Source: Ruegeria arenilitoris
GTDB taxonomy: Bacteria; Pseudomonadota; Alphaproteobacteria; Rhodobacterales; Rhodobacteraceae
Direction of reading: 5' to 3'
DNA: 64,000 bases
Assembly: GCF_013032445.1 (NCBI RefSeq)
Contig: NZ_WQCA01000015.1
Location: 1-64,000, forward strand
In this document: positions 44,472 through 52,957 of the stretch, piece by piece
How positions within the stretch are numbered: the first letter of the stretch is position 1
Layout: each line of letters begins with the position of its first letter
The notes under the pieces: model-generated
What the model was told of the DNA's origin: nothing
The model's input: only the letters and a program-made list of their open reading frames with translations
The model's database searches: none
Translations under genes and position numbers: made by a program

Positions 44472-45584
44472 TTATTCCGCCGGTTCCGTCGCTGCGCCGG
44501 GCGCGTCACGATAGACAAAGGGCGCGTCGCCACTGGTTGCGTGCCGGTTGGCCCGGTCCTGCAGCGCGCGATGATGCGGAGATTTGATGCAGACCGGATC
44601 CGTTGCGCCGGCATCTCCGACAAGCGCCATGGCCTGACAGCGGCAACCGCCGAAATCAATGGTCTTGCGGTCGCAGCTTTGGCAAGGTTCGGGCATCCAG
44701 TCGGTGCCGCGATACGCGTTGAAGGCGGCGCTGTGATACCAGATGTCTGCCAGTGGCTTCTGCTGCACCCGTTCAAAGGTCAGATGCGGGATGGTTTGCG
44801 CCGCGTGGCACGGTAAAACCTGCCCGTCGGGGGTTACGTTCAGCCCGCTGGACCCCCACCCGCCCATGCACCGCTTGGGGTAGTCTTCGTGATAGTCCGC
44901 AGGCACGTAATCAATGACCAAGGTGCCTTTTAGCGTGTTCCTTGCCTTGGCAACCTGCTGCGTGACCAACTGCGCCTGTTCCCGTGTTGGCATCAACGCG
45001 TCGCGGTTTTTCAGGGCCCAACCGTGGAACTGAACCGTCGCCACTTCGATCCGCCGCGCCCCCATCTCCTGCGCCATTTCCAGCGCGCGGGGCAATTGGT
45101 GCGCATTGCGCCGGTGCAGCACGAAGTTCAATGTCAGTGGCAAGCCAATCTGCTTGATCCATTCAACCGCCTTCATCTTGCGGTCAAACCCGCCCCGATA
45201 CCCGCCTACCGTATCCGCCATAGCCGCATTCGTGCCCTGCAGCGACAATTGGATGTGATCCAGCCCCGCAGCATCCAGTTCGTTCAGACGCCGCTCGGTC
45301 AGTCCGATGGCCGAGGTGATCAGGTTGGTATAGAGCCCGGCCTCGCGGGCTGCGCGCACTAGATCTACCAGATCGCGGCGCGCCGCCGGTTCGCCGCCGG
45401 ACAGATGCAACTGCAGGACACCCAGAGCGGCGGCTTCCTCAAAAACGCGCGCCCATGTGTTGGTGTCCATCTCACTGTCTAGCTTGGCCATTTCGACCGG
45501 ATTGGAGCAGTAGGGGCACGACAGCGGGCAACGATGAGTCAGTTCGGCCAGCATGGCAATGGGGGGTGCAACCGTTCGGGCCAT
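44472..45584 (-). CDS. pqqE: PqqA peptide cyclase (radical SAM)
   Basis: 370 residues. Radical-SAM cluster CPLSCPYC (about residues 19-26) in AELTHRCPLSCPYCSNPVEM. The SPASM auxiliary cluster cysteines are in MPEPCQSCDRKTIDFGGCRC and upstream KRCMGGWGSSGLNV. It forms the Glu-Tyr carbon-carbon bond in PqqA, the first step of PQQ synthesis, with PqqD as chaperone. The start overlaps the pqqD stop in a GTGATG junction; GTG at 45587 is an alternative. It is the last gene of pqqABCDE. Confidence 0.95.
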   Translation of the reverse strand: MARTVAPPIAMLAELTHRCPLSCPYCSNPVEMAKLDSEMDTNTWARVFEEAAALGVLQLHLSGGEPAARRDLVDLVRAAREAGLYTNLITSAIGLTERRLNELDAAGLDHIQLSLQGTNAAMADTVGGYRGGFDRKMKAVEWIKQIGLPLTLNFVLHRRNAHQLPRALEMAQEMGARRIEVATVQFHGWALKNRDALMPTREQAQLVTQQVAKARNTLKGTLVIDYVPADYHEDYPKRCMGGWGSSGLNVTPDGQVLPCHAAQTIPHLTFERVQQKPLADIWYHSAAFNAYRGTDWMPEPCQSCDRKTIDFGGCRCQAMALVGDAGATDPVCIKSPHHRALQDRANRHATSGDAPFVYRDAPGAATEPAE

Positions 45585-45859
45585 CACATCACATCCAAAA
45601 AGCGCCGCGCGCGCAGTGCATCAAGGAAGCCCGAGCTATCCTCGGCAATCTGGTCCTGCGGGGCCTTGTACTTTTCCGACAACGCGGCCGTGATCTGCCC
45701 GAAATTGCGCTTGCCATCCACTTCGGTCAGGATTGCATGTCCAATCTGATCCAGGGTCACGGCCCGTTCCGGTGCGAGCAACACCCAGTTTTCGCGTACC
45801 TTGTCGTAGTGAAGGCGCACGCCGCGCGGCAGGGTTGGAACCTCCTGAGCCAGCATCAC
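45584..45859 (-). CDS. pqqD: PQQ biosynthesis peptide chaperone
   Basis: 91 residues, normal length for PqqD. The winged-helix RiPP recognition element is visible: GVRLHYDKVRENWVLLAPER, VTLDQIGHAILTEVDGKRN, FGQITAALSEKYKAP. PqqD binds PqqA and delivers it to PqqE. The start, GTG 45859 or ATG 45856, overlaps the pqqC stop, and the end overlaps the pqqE start in the same way, so all three are tightly coupled. Confidence 0.95.
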   Translation of the reverse strand: MMLAQEVPTLPRGVRLHYDKVRENWVLLAPERAVTLDQIGHAILTEVDGKRNFGQITAALSEKYKAPQDQIAEDSSGFLDALRARRFLDVM

Positions 45860-46605
45860 GAAGCCTGCTGCATCAAAAGGCCAGTGCCCGGCTGCCAGGC
45901 TCCGGGCGGGATGCGGGCGGGTTCAACATAGGCACCCCAAATGGCATCCAGTTGTGCCCACAGCACGTCGGTCTTGAAGATTAAAGCTTTGGCTGCCGCT
46001 TCCTGTTTTTCGGCCGTATCCGCGTTGTCCAGAACCCAGTTCAGTCCAAAGGCCACATCCTTGGGTGCCTCTTTCAGCCGATTACGGAAATAGGACAGCG
46101 AACTGTCATCGGCAAAATCGTAATGCTGCAACAGGCCTTCTATTCTGTTGGCATGAATCTTGGGGGCAAAAAGCTCGGTCAGCGACGCCGCAACCGCTTC
46201 GAGCAGGGTTTTCTCGCGGACATAACGCACATAGGCGTCGACGGCGAACTTCGTTGCGGGCAAAACACCCTCGCACGAGGCGACATAGTCGGGATCAAGC
46301 CCGACCGCCGCCGCCAAGCGCAACCAGCGTCTGATGCCGCCTTCATTGTCTTCGGTCCCGTCATGATCCTCGATCCGGGATCGCCATGCGCGCCGCAGCG
46401 CCGGGTCTTCGACACGCGACATGAACGCTGCATCCTTCATTGGGATCGAATGCTGATAATAGTAGCGGTTGACCACCCAGGCCCGGACCTCGTCCGGGGT
46501 GCACTGACCGCCATGCAGACGGTGATGAAACGGATGCAGGTCGTGATAGCGCTCGGCGCCGATCTGGCGCAAGCGGGCTTCGAAATCTTCGCGGCTTTGG
46601 GTCAT
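45856..46605 (-). CDS. pqqC: Pyrroloquinoline-quinone synthase
   Basis: 249 residues from ATG 46605, overlapping the pqqB stop (ATGA). The sequence is the helical PqqC fold: YHDLHPFHHRLHGGQCTPDE, RAWVVNRYYYQHSIPMKDAA, RVEDPALRRAWRSRIEDHDG. The active-site His, Tyr and Arg residues lie in these segments, and LLQHYDFADDSSLSYFRNRL is near the C-terminus. It catalyses the last eight-electron oxidation and ring closure to PQQ without a cofactor. Confidence 0.95.
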   Translation of the reverse strand: MTQSREDFEARLRQIGAERYHDLHPFHHRLHGGQCTPDEVRAWVVNRYYYQHSIPMKDAAFMSRVEDPALRRAWRSRIEDHDGTEDNEGGIRRWLRLAAAVGLDPDYVASCEGVLPATKFAVDAYVRYVREKTLLEAVAASLTELFAPKIHANRIEGLLQHYDFADDSSLSYFRNRLKEAPKDVAFGLNWVLDNADTAEKQEAAAKALIFKTDVLWAQLDAIWGAYVEPARIPPGAWQPGTGLLMQQAS

Positions 46606-47498
46606 AGAGTGATCTCCATCCCGTCTTGTCCGATGATCCAACCCGCCGCCTCGGCGCTTGCTTTTTCCGCGCTGTCGGGGCGCAGGACCGGGTTGGTATT
46701 GTTCATGTGGACGAAAACTTTTCGTCCAATCTTCAAATCGGTAAAACTGGCGATCGAGCCGTCCGGACCATCCATCGACATATGCCCCATCCGTTTGCCG
46801 GTCTTCTGTCCCAATCCGGCGCGCACCATCTCGTCATCCTGCCAGAGCGTACCGTCAAAAAACAAGAGATCTGCGCCTTCAAGGAGGGCGCTCAAATCCG
46901 GCGTCAATGCGGCACAACCCGGAATGTAATAGGCGGTTTTACCCTGCGCAGTCAGGGCCACACCCACGGTTTGTTCACCCACCAGATCAGTCAGGACATG
47001 TTCACCTTCGAGATACAGCGGTACCTTGCCGGGGACCGGAAACAGCGTCGCCTGCAAGCCCGGTATCAATTCGAAAGGCTGGCTCAGGGAAATCGGTGCG
47101 CGCTCTACGACCGAGGCGTTCAGCGCATCGAAAACAGGGTTCTGCGCGATCACGTCCTGAATGCTTTGTGTTGCAAACAGCTTAAACGGCTGCATTTCCC
47201 GCAACGTCAGCAACCCCGCCACATGGTCAATATCCCCATTTGTCACCAGCACGGACCGAATGGGCATTTCGCGCAACCCCGTAGGAAACAGAGGCCGTGT
47301 ATTGCTTAGTTGAGTTCGAATGTCCGGTGAGGCGTTCAGCACGGCCCAGTTGTGACCGTCGGCCGATACAGCAAGTGACGACTGTGTCTGAGCGGGTATT
47401 TCGCCATTGCGCGCGAGGTCGCAGTTAATGCAACCGCAGTTCCATTGCGGAAGGCCGCCGCCCGCAGCGGCCCCGAGTATTATCGCGCGCAACGTCAT
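46602..47498 (-). CDS. pqqB: PQQ biosynthesis protein B (MBL-fold)
   Basis: 298 residues. The N-terminus ILGAAAGGGLPQWNCGCINC contains the conserved Zn-site cysteines, followed by SSLAVSADGHNWAVLNASPD and the metal motif LVTNGDIDHVAGLLTLREMQ. FFDGTLWQDDEM and HMSMDGPDGSIA are family markers. PqqB hydroxylates the cross-linked Glu-Tyr dipeptide intermediate. It lies 24 bases after pqqA on the same strand. Confidence 0.95.
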   Translation of the reverse strand: MTLRAIILGAAAGGGLPQWNCGCINCDLARNGEIPAQTQSSLAVSADGHNWAVLNASPDIRTQLSNTRPLFPTGLREMPIRSVLVTNGDIDHVAGLLTLREMQPFKLFATQSIQDVIAQNPVFDALNASVVERAPISLSQPFELIPGLQATLFPVPGKVPLYLEGEHVLTDLVGEQTVGVALTAQGKTAYYIPGCAALTPDLSALLEGADLLFFDGTLWQDDEMVRAGLGQKTGKRMGHMSMDGPDGSIASFTDLKIGRKVFVHMNNTNPVLRPDSAEKASAEAAGWIIGQDGMEITL

Positions 47499-47522
47499 CT
47501 AAGGTTGGCGCCGGGTCCGCAA

Positions 47523-47624
47523 TCAGATCAGGCCGCCGCCACGTTCATCCTCATGATCCGGGCCGTACATGTTGATTTCCATGCCGCATTCGATTTCGCG
47601 GATAACGGGTTTGCTCCAAGCCAT
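47523..47624 (-). CDS. pqqA: PQQ precursor peptide
   Basis: A 33-residue peptide from the ATG at 47624 to the TGA at 47523. It reads MAWSKPVIREIECGMEINMY followed by GPDHEDERGGGLI. The E-x-x-x-Y core (ECGMEINMY) supplies the Glu and Tyr that become PQQ. GGAGGAG lies 8 bases upstream. An operator-like palindrome is at 47685-47704. The gene is too short for most gene finders but the motif is unambiguous. Confidence 0.95.
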   Translation of the reverse strand: MAWSKPVIREIECGMEINMYGPDHEDERGGGLI

Positions 47625-47684
47625 AGTGAGTTCTCCTCCATAGGTTTCCCTAATAGCAATCTGACAGGTAACGCGCGTCAGGGC

Positions 47685-47704
47685 GATTCTTAATTTGTAA
47701 GAAC
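47685..47704. promoter_or_regulatory. Palindrome GATTCTTA-N5-TAAGAAC upstream of pqqA
   Basis: The left arm GATTCTTA (47685-47692) and right arm TAAGAAC (47698-47704) have the same five-base spacing as the perfect palindrome at 39092-39112. It is 61 bases upstream of pqqA and 22 bases from the end of the OmpR-type regulator gene. A transcription-factor site controlling pqq genes is the simplest reading. Confidence 0.6.
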
Positions 47705-47725
47705 AGCTTAGACTTTGGTAGGTGT

Positions 47726-48409
47726 TCAGCCGTCCTCAGGCAGCGGAGCCCGGCCTTGCAGGCAGAAGCCCTGGTTGCGTAGCGTCTTGATTTCAAACCC
47801 GAAGTCATCCGCACCCAGCTTCTTGCGCAAATAGCCGATATAAACATCGACCACGTTTTCGTTACTGGACCCTTCCTGCGACCAGAGCGTGTCGAACAGC
47901 TCTCCCCGTGAGATGGGTGTTCCTGCCTTGCTGTTAAGCAGGGCTAGCAGATCGTATTCGCGTTCGGTCAGGGTAACGCGTGTTTCGCGGATGGTTATTG
48001 TCCTGGCCCGCAACGACATTCGGGCCGGGTCCGGGTGTTGAGATTGCGCGCGCTGTTCCTGCACCTGCAACCTCGCGACCAACTCGTCAAAGCTGAAGGG
48101 TTTGACCACATAGTCGTCCGCCCCGGCCTCCAAACCGGCGGCGCGGTGGTCGACATCCGACAGGGCGGACAGCATCAGAATGGGGATCGATACCCCTGCC
48201 GCGCGGGCGGCCCGGACCAAATCGACACCGCTGTCTTCACCCAGCATGACATCGACGATCGCGCCCGAGTAGGCCCCGCTCTGCAAACGTTCCAGACCCA
48301 TGTCAGCGCGATTTTCAGCCTCGGCGTCATAGCCGTGCAGCGACAGCCCCCGAACCAGGGCCGAGGCGATTTTAGGGTCGTCATCTATGATCAGAAGTCT
48401 GGGCGCCAT
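47726..48409 (-). CDS. OmpR/PhoB-family response regulator
   Basis: 227 residues. The receiver is canonical: LLIIDDDPKIASALVRGL, phosphoacceptor Asp53 in AIVDVMLGEDSGVD, Lys in DYVVKPFSFDEL. The C-terminal winged helix contains VTLTEREYDLLALLNSKAGT and NVVDVYIGYLRKKLG. It follows its kinase by nine bases and is the last gene of the PedB-PedC-kinase-regulator operon, directly upstream of pqqA. Likely targets are the pqq genes and the transport operon, which share a palindrome; this is inference. Confidence 0.9.
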   Translation of the reverse strand: MAPRLLIIDDDPKIASALVRGLSLHGYDAEAENRADMGLERLQSGAYSGAIVDVMLGEDSGVDLVRAARAAGVSIPILMLSALSDVDHRAAGLEAGADDYVVKPFSFDELVARLQVQEQRAQSQHPDPARMSLRARTITIRETRVTLTEREYDLLALLNSKAGTPISRGELFDTLWSQEGSSNENVVDVYIGYLRKKLGADDFGFEIKTLRNQGFCLQGRAPLPEDG

Positions 48410-48418
48410 GCGGGTAGT

Positions 48419-50020
48419 CTATGCCTCTGCCAAAGGTAATCGAATGCAGACATTTGTACCGGCTCCGGCCCCGATCGCCTGATCCCGCGGAACCGGGCTA
48501 ATCAGCGTTATCGCGCCGTGATGGGCCTCGATCACCCAAGACGCAAGGGCCAGACCGACGCCAAATCCTTGTCTGTTGGTTGTGCCCCCCTGAACAAACC
48601 GTTCGAAAATCTTGCCCTGAGCCTGTTTCGGAATTCCCGGGCCGTTATCCGTCAGGGAAATCTGGGCTGTCTTGCCCGCACGCGTGGCCGAGATCGTTAT
48701 TAGTTTCCCGGCCCGCGCATGTCGGATCGCGTTGCGGATGAGGCTCAGAACAACCTGCCGGATCCAGTTGGGATCGATGTGCAATGCGCAACTCGGGACA
48801 GCGCTTACCTCTAGCTTCATATTGGCGCTGTCGATCTCGGGCTGGATTTCGTGAACGACCGTCTGCAACAGGTCAGGCAGGGCGACCACGCTTGGGTCCA
48901 GTGCCAGTTCGCCGGTTTCAGAACGCGCCACACGCAGCAGGTCGTCGATGCGCTGGTTCAGTTTCGCGGAACTGTTCTCGATGGTCGCCAAAGCACCCGG
49001 TGCGCTTTTGCTGTCGTGCCGCCCGATCTGGGATTCCATCATGATTACGGTCAGGGGTGTGCGTAATTCGTGACTGATATCGGCGAAAAAACGACGGCGG
49101 TTTTCGTCAATCCGGGACAGAGAGTCATTGGCCGCGCGCAGTTCTTGCGTGCGCTTTTCAATGGTTTCGTTCAAGCCTGCCCATTCGGCCTCGATCTCGG
49201 TCTGCCGGTGCTTCAATGCGGCCGCCATCCGGTTCGTTTCGCCATAAAGCTGGCCGATTTCGTCGGGGCGTGTGTCCGGCAAGGCGACCGTAAACTCGGC
49301 CTTGCCGATCTGTTCGGCTGCCGTGCGCAGGCGGTCCAACCGAGAGAATTGCGGGCGGATAAGGCCGAAATAGAACCAGGCCGTGCTGAGTATGGCGAAA
49401 ACGGCAAATCCCAGCGCAATCCAAGTCAGGGTCAGGCGGGTTTTTTCGATTCCGGCCAGAATGGCGTTGCGAAACAAAACCTCTGTGTTCACCGCCTGAC
49501 TGAGCAACGGATCGAACCCCGAGGCGAAAGAGTCGATATAGGCTCGCAACCGCGCCTGATCCGCGGTGTCGTCACTCAGACCTTCGAGCGTGTTGCTCAG
49601 CAAGGCGTCCATGCGGGCAAGCCCAAGAGATTGCGTGCCATAGCGGGATTGTTCATCCAGCCCCAGTTCTTGGGCCGCGGTGACGGCGTCCTCGACGTCG
49701 GCGCGCAGGTTTTCGAAGGTTGCGTTGATCTGGCCGCGTATCGGAGCAAGCCTTTCCAACCGGGTATTTGCGGGTTGGCCGGTCTGAACGGCTTCGGTCG
49801 CGATTACCAGAAACGTGGCCGCTTGGGTAGACAGGGCCGCGTATCGGGCCATGCGGGTTTCCGATGCCAGAGCCGTTTCCAGCCGGTTCGCTACGGTTTG
49901 CATTCCCAGAAAAAGGATCGCTGCTGTCAGCAGGGTTCCCGCCCCCAGAACCAGGGCACCAAGCCCCAGGCGGGTTTTCAGCAGCAGTGCGCGCTTAGTA
50001 GATTTGGCTGCTGACGTCAT
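48419..50020 (-). CDS. Membrane sensor histidine kinase
   Basis: 533 residues. A first transmembrane helix (GALVLGAGTLLTAAILFLGM) and a second (LTLTWIALGFAVFAILSTAWFYF, about 200-220) enclose a helical periplasmic sensor of about 160 residues. A HAMP segment, coiled coil, HisKA with His317 in FADISHELRTPLTVIM, and HATPase with LIRNAIRHARAG, DNGPGIPKQAQ and GFGVGLALASWV follow. It overlaps the upstream ABC permease gene by ATGA. Being in one operon with PedBC-like transport genes, it may sense the imported metal or an alcohol-oxidation signal in the periplasm. Confidence 0.88.
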   Translation of the reverse strand: MTSAAKSTKRALLLKTRLGLGALVLGAGTLLTAAILFLGMQTVANRLETALASETRMARYAALSTQAATFLVIATEAVQTGQPANTRLERLAPIRGQINATFENLRADVEDAVTAAQELGLDEQSRYGTQSLGLARMDALLSNTLEGLSDDTADQARLRAYIDSFASGFDPLLSQAVNTEVLFRNAILAGIEKTRLTLTWIALGFAVFAILSTAWFYFGLIRPQFSRLDRLRTAAEQIGKAEFTVALPDTRPDEIGQLYGETNRMAAALKHRQTEIEAEWAGLNETIEKRTQELRAANDSLSRIDENRRRFFADISHELRTPLTVIMMESQIGRHDSKSAPGALATIENSSAKLNQRIDDLLRVARSETGELALDPSVVALPDLLQTVVHEIQPEIDSANMKLEVSAVPSCALHIDPNWIRQVVLSLIRNAIRHARAGKLITISATRAGKTAQISLTDNGPGIPKQAQGKIFERFVQGGTTNRQGFGVGLALASWVIEAHHGAITLISPVPRDQAIGAGAGTNVCIRLPLAEA

Positions 50021-50808
50021 GATTTCCGCTTCATCAAGCCACGGGCAGGGTCATATCCCCAGACGGCAATCGTACTGAGAATGACGGTCCAAATCAGCAC
50101 CCATAACAGAGCGCTCCAATTGATCTGCAGGTAGAGGAGAAACCGGATCAACTCGACCACGTGGGTGAACGGGTTCAGCGCGCAGATATCGCGCAGCAGT
50201 GGTGAGCTTTCGGCCATTTTCCACAGCGGGTAGAGGGCAGAAGACAGAAAGAACATCGGAAAAATGACAAAGTTCATCACGCCTGCGAAGTTCTCAAGCT
50301 GCTTAATGAAGCTGGACAGCACCAGCCCCAGCGCACCCAGCATTAGCCCACCCAGAACCAGCCCCGGCAGAACCGCGACATAGCCGGGCAGGGGCAAGAC
50401 GATGCCAAACAGGGCCGCCAGCGCCAGAAAGGTATAGACCTGCAGGATCGATATCGCCGTCGAGCCCAGCAGGCGGCAGAACAACAGCCACCAACGAGGA
50501 AAAGAGCTGGTAAGCAACAGGCGCATCGAACCCATCTCGCGGTCATAGACGAGGCTGAGCGAGCTTTGCATTCCGTTGAACAACAGAACCATCGCGCAGA
50601 GGCCCGGCACGATATAGGTCTCATAGGTGATGTATGTCTGATAGGGTGGGATGATCGAAAGCCCCAGTGCGGCCCGAAATCCGGCAGCAAAGATTAGCAG
50701 CCAGACCATCGGTCGCACCAGCGCTGCCAGAAACCGTTCGCGCTGATGGATAAAGCGCAGAAACTCGCGCCCTATGATGGCGCGGGCGACACCCCAGAAG
50801 CCTCTCAT
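50017..50808 (-). CDS. ABC-2 type permease of PQQ-alcohol-dehydrogenase system (PedC-like)
   Basis: 263 residues with six hydrophobic helices of the ABC-2 export-type fold: MVWLLIFAAGFRAALGL, YIVPGLCAMVLLFNGMQSSL, LAALFGIVLPLPGYVAVLPG, VMNFVIFPMFFLSSALYPLW. The P-R-x-x-W-W-L segment (SFPRWWLLFCRLLG) and the final ALNPFTHVVELIRFLLY are family markers. PedC in Pseudomonas belongs to the PedA1A2BC transporter needed for lanthanide-dependent growth. Its ATPase overlaps upstream and a sensor kinase overlaps downstream. Confidence 0.85.
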   Translation of the reverse strand: MRGFWGVARAIIGREFLRFIHQRERFLAALVRPMVWLLIFAAGFRAALGLSIIPPYQTYITYETYIVPGLCAMVLLFNGMQSSLSLVYDREMGSMRLLLTSSFPRWWLLFCRLLGSTAISILQVYTFLALAALFGIVLPLPGYVAVLPGLVLGGLMLGALGLVLSSFIKQLENFAGVMNFVIFPMFFLSSALYPLWKMAESSPLLRDICALNPFTHVVELIRFLLYLQINWSALLWVLIWTVILSTIAVWGYDPARGLMKRKS

Positions 50809-51551
50809 GCCGAGACCCCGGTCTGTGACAGGAACCAGTCGGATAACGCGTGCTGCCCGCGCAGATCACCCGTTTGCCCTGATGCCAGAACCCGGCCCTG
50901 ATGTAGAACCAGCAACTGGTCATCGTCGTGCACTTCATCCGTCAGGTGGGTTGCCCACAGGACGCACAGGCCCTGTACCGCCAAGTCGTGGACATGCCGG
51001 GTGATCGATTGTCTAGCGGCGGCGTCCAGACCGACGGTGGGTTCATCCAGCAACAAAACGCTGGGATCATGCAGCAAGGCGCGGGCTAGCTCCATCCGGC
51101 GACGATGGCCGCCATTCAACGCGCGCACTTTTTCCTCTGCCCGCTCGCGCATGTTCAGACGGTCCAGGGCTGCGTCGATGCGCCCGGATACCTCATTACG
51201 TGGCAGTCCGTGCAAAGCGGCAAAATAGGTCATGTTCTGGCGCACAGTCAGGCTGAGGTCCAGGGTCGGCTGTTGAAACACCACGCCCAATTGCCCCAGT
51301 GCCTTTCGCGGAAACCGGCGTAAGTTGGCTCCTGCCACGCTGATCTCACCCTGCGGTGCAACTAGAAGGCGGGTTAGCAGGGACACGAGTGTTGACTTCC
51401 CGGCCCCGTTTGGGCCCAGAAGCGCGCAGAAAGTTCCCGGCGCTACGTCAAAAGACACCGCGCCCAGCGCTGTTTTTGCGCCGTAATGAAAGCTCAGATC
51501 GCGGACAGACAGACCGGGGCCGGCCTCTTGCAGCGACTGTGCATTCGGCAT
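50805..51551 (-). CDS. ABC transporter ATP-binding protein of PQQ system (PedB-like)
   Basis: 248 residues from the ATG at 51551, with GGAGG six bases upstream. Walker A LLGPNGAGKSTLVSLLTRLL, Q-loop VVFQQPTLDLSLTVRQNMTY, signature LNGGHRRRMELARALLHDP, Walker B VLLLDEPTVGLD, switch His in WATHLTDEVHDD. The signature LNGGH rather than LSGGQ is a little unusual but typical of ABC-2 partners. It starts the operon PedB-PedC-kinase-regulator and is divergent from soxY. Confidence 0.87.
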   Translation of the reverse strand: MPNAQSLQEAGPGLSVRDLSFHYGAKTALGAVSFDVAPGTFCALLGPNGAGKSTLVSLLTRLLVAPQGEISVAGANLRRFPRKALGQLGVVFQQPTLDLSLTVRQNMTYFAALHGLPRNEVSGRIDAALDRLNMRERAEEKVRALNGGHRRRMELARALLHDPSVLLLDEPTVGLDAAARQSITRHVHDLAVQGLCVLWATHLTDEVHDDDQLLVLHQGRVLASGQTGDLRGQHALSDWFLSQTGVSA

Positions 51552-51732
51552 GTAAACCTCCGCACTGACTTTGTAATCTGAACGTTAGCTTGCATGTTCG
51601 ACGCGGTTTTCTCAACCGTGCATATACGCAGCTGACCGCGACTTAAGTATGCCAATCTTCACAGATTTGTTATGTTTGGATATCGATCCGGCACAGTTAT
51701 CATGGCGGGCGTATCCAAAAGAAAGAGCGGCC

Positions 51733-52170
51733 ATGTCCCTAACCAGGCGCGATACGATGCAGGTAAGCCTTTGGGCCTTGCTTTGCTTTGCCGCGCCGGT
51801 TCGCGCGCAGGATCTGTTCGCATCATCCAATTCGGCCACGTTGGATGAATTGGTTGACGCATTTGTCGGTGCTAGACCGCTTGCAGACGGCGGCGTGTCG
51901 CTGACCCTGCCGGTCGTGGCGGAGGACGGGTATCGCGTTCCGGTGTCCATCGAAGCGACCGGTGCGGAGGATGTTCTACTGATCGCACCCGGCAATCCGG
52001 TCTTGCCGGTGCTCAGCGCCCGGTTCGGCCCTATGGCGGGGTCTCAGGCGATATCGACGCGTATGCGTCTGGCCCAGACGCAAGACGTCGTTGCCCTTGC
52101 ACGAATGCCAGAAGGAGCAGTGCACCGAGGCCTGCAGCCGGTTTCGGTTGTCATTGGTGGCTGCGCCTGA
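51733..52170 (+). CDS. soxY: SoxY-type sulfur carrier protein
   Basis: 145 residues from ATG 51733. A Tat-like N-terminus (MSLTRRDTMQVSLWALLCFA) and a signal end near VRAQD. The Ig-like SoxY domain follows and the chain ends VVIGGCA, the carrier cysteine on the C-terminal swinging arm; classical SoxY ends GGCGG or GGC. SoxY binds sulfur intermediates on this Cys while SoxZ is its partner. soxA, X, B, C and D are not in the window, so this is a partial sox set. Confidence 0.82.
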   Translation: MSLTRRDTMQVSLWALLCFAAPVRAQDLFASSNSATLDELVDAFVGARPLADGGVSLTLPVVAEDGYRVPVSIEATGAEDVLLIAPGNPVLPVLSARFGPMAGSQAISTRMRLAQTQDVVALARMPEGAVHRGLQPVSVVIGGCA

Positions 52171-52189
52171 TCGCAGAACGGAGGGAACA

Positions 52190-52519
52190 ATGGCTTCAGG
52201 TGTCAAGACCCGCGTCAAACTGCCGAAACAGGCGCGCGCGGGCGAGGTTATCACCATCAAGACGCTGATTTCCCACCGCATGGAATCCGGCCATCGCCTT
52301 GACCCCAGTGGTCAACCCGTCCCGCGTTCGATCATCCATCGATTTCTATGTACGTTCGAGGGGGAAACGGTCATTGACCTTGGCATCGGGCCCGGAATCT
52401 CGACGAACCCGTTCTTCAAATTTCAGGCCATCGTTCCCGGCCCTGGTGTGTTTACGTTTGCGTGGTTCGATGATGATGGAGCAATCTATACCGACAGCCG
52501 TTCGATCACGGTCATCTAA
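52190..52519 (+). CDS. soxZ: SoxZ-type carrier partner protein
   Basis: 109 residues from ATG 52190, with GGAGGG upstream. It is a full SoxZ: TRVKLPKQARAGEVITIKTL, ISHRMESGHRLDPSG, GISTNPFFKFQAI, GVFTFAWFDDDGAIYTDSRS. No signal peptide; SoxZ is normally exported as a complex with Tat-targeted SoxY. It is 19 bases downstream of soxY. Together they could act with the flavocytochrome genes that follow. Confidence 0.88.
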   Translation: MASGVKTRVKLPKQARAGEVITIKTLISHRMESGHRLDPSGQPVPRSIIHRFLCTFEGETVIDLGIGPGISTNPFFKFQAIVPGPGVFTFAWFDDDGAIYTDSRSITVI

Positions 52520-52593
52520 GGTGCCTACGAAAGTGTCGGTTTTGGAAACGGGCCGATTTTGCAAGTGTTGAGTGTCGCAACGCTGGGATAGAA

Positions 52594-52932
52594 ATGAAGT
52601 GTATCAACCTGTTCATGTGCGGATGTGTTTTGGGATTGCCCGGCTGGGCTGCGCTGGCTGGTGAGAATGTCGAAGCTGGGCAGGATTCTGAAACACAGCC
52701 GGATCTGGAGCTTGGCGCATATCTGTCGGCGCAATGCGTCACTTGTCATCAGAAAGGCTCGGAAAACGAGGGTATTCCCAACATTGCCGGGCTTTCATCA
52801 AAAGACTTCGTGGCGGCCATGCAGGCCTACAAACAGAACGACCGCGCGCATCCGATTATGCAGATGCTTGCGGCGCGTCTGAATGACGACGAAATCGCCG
52901 CTCTCGCGGCCTATTTCGGGTCGGTTGAGTGA
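52594..52932 (+). CDS. Small c-type cytochrome (possible flavocytochrome c haem subunit)
   Basis: 112 residues with a signal peptide (MCGCVLGLPGWAALAGE). Haem site C-V-T-C-H in AYLSAQCVTCHQKGSENEGI, axial Met likely in IMQMLAARLND. It is monohaem, so smaller than the dihaem SoxE-type partner. It ends 25 bases before the flavoprotein gene and probably accepts its electrons, in the way flavocytochrome c sulfide dehydrogenases are arranged. Confidence 0.82.
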   Translation: MKCINLFMCGCVLGLPGWAALAGENVEAGQDSETQPDLELGAYLSAQCVTCHQKGSENEGIPNIAGLSSKDFVAAMQAYKQNDRAHPIMQMLAARLNDDEIAALAAYFGSVE

Positions 52933-52957
52933 AGGCATAAAGTGGAAGGAATTACGG

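Noticed and set aside
49070..50014. 314-codon plus-strand open frame opposite the histidine kinase
   Set aside because: Composition and lack of motifs mark it as a shadow; the kinase has all its conserved boxes.
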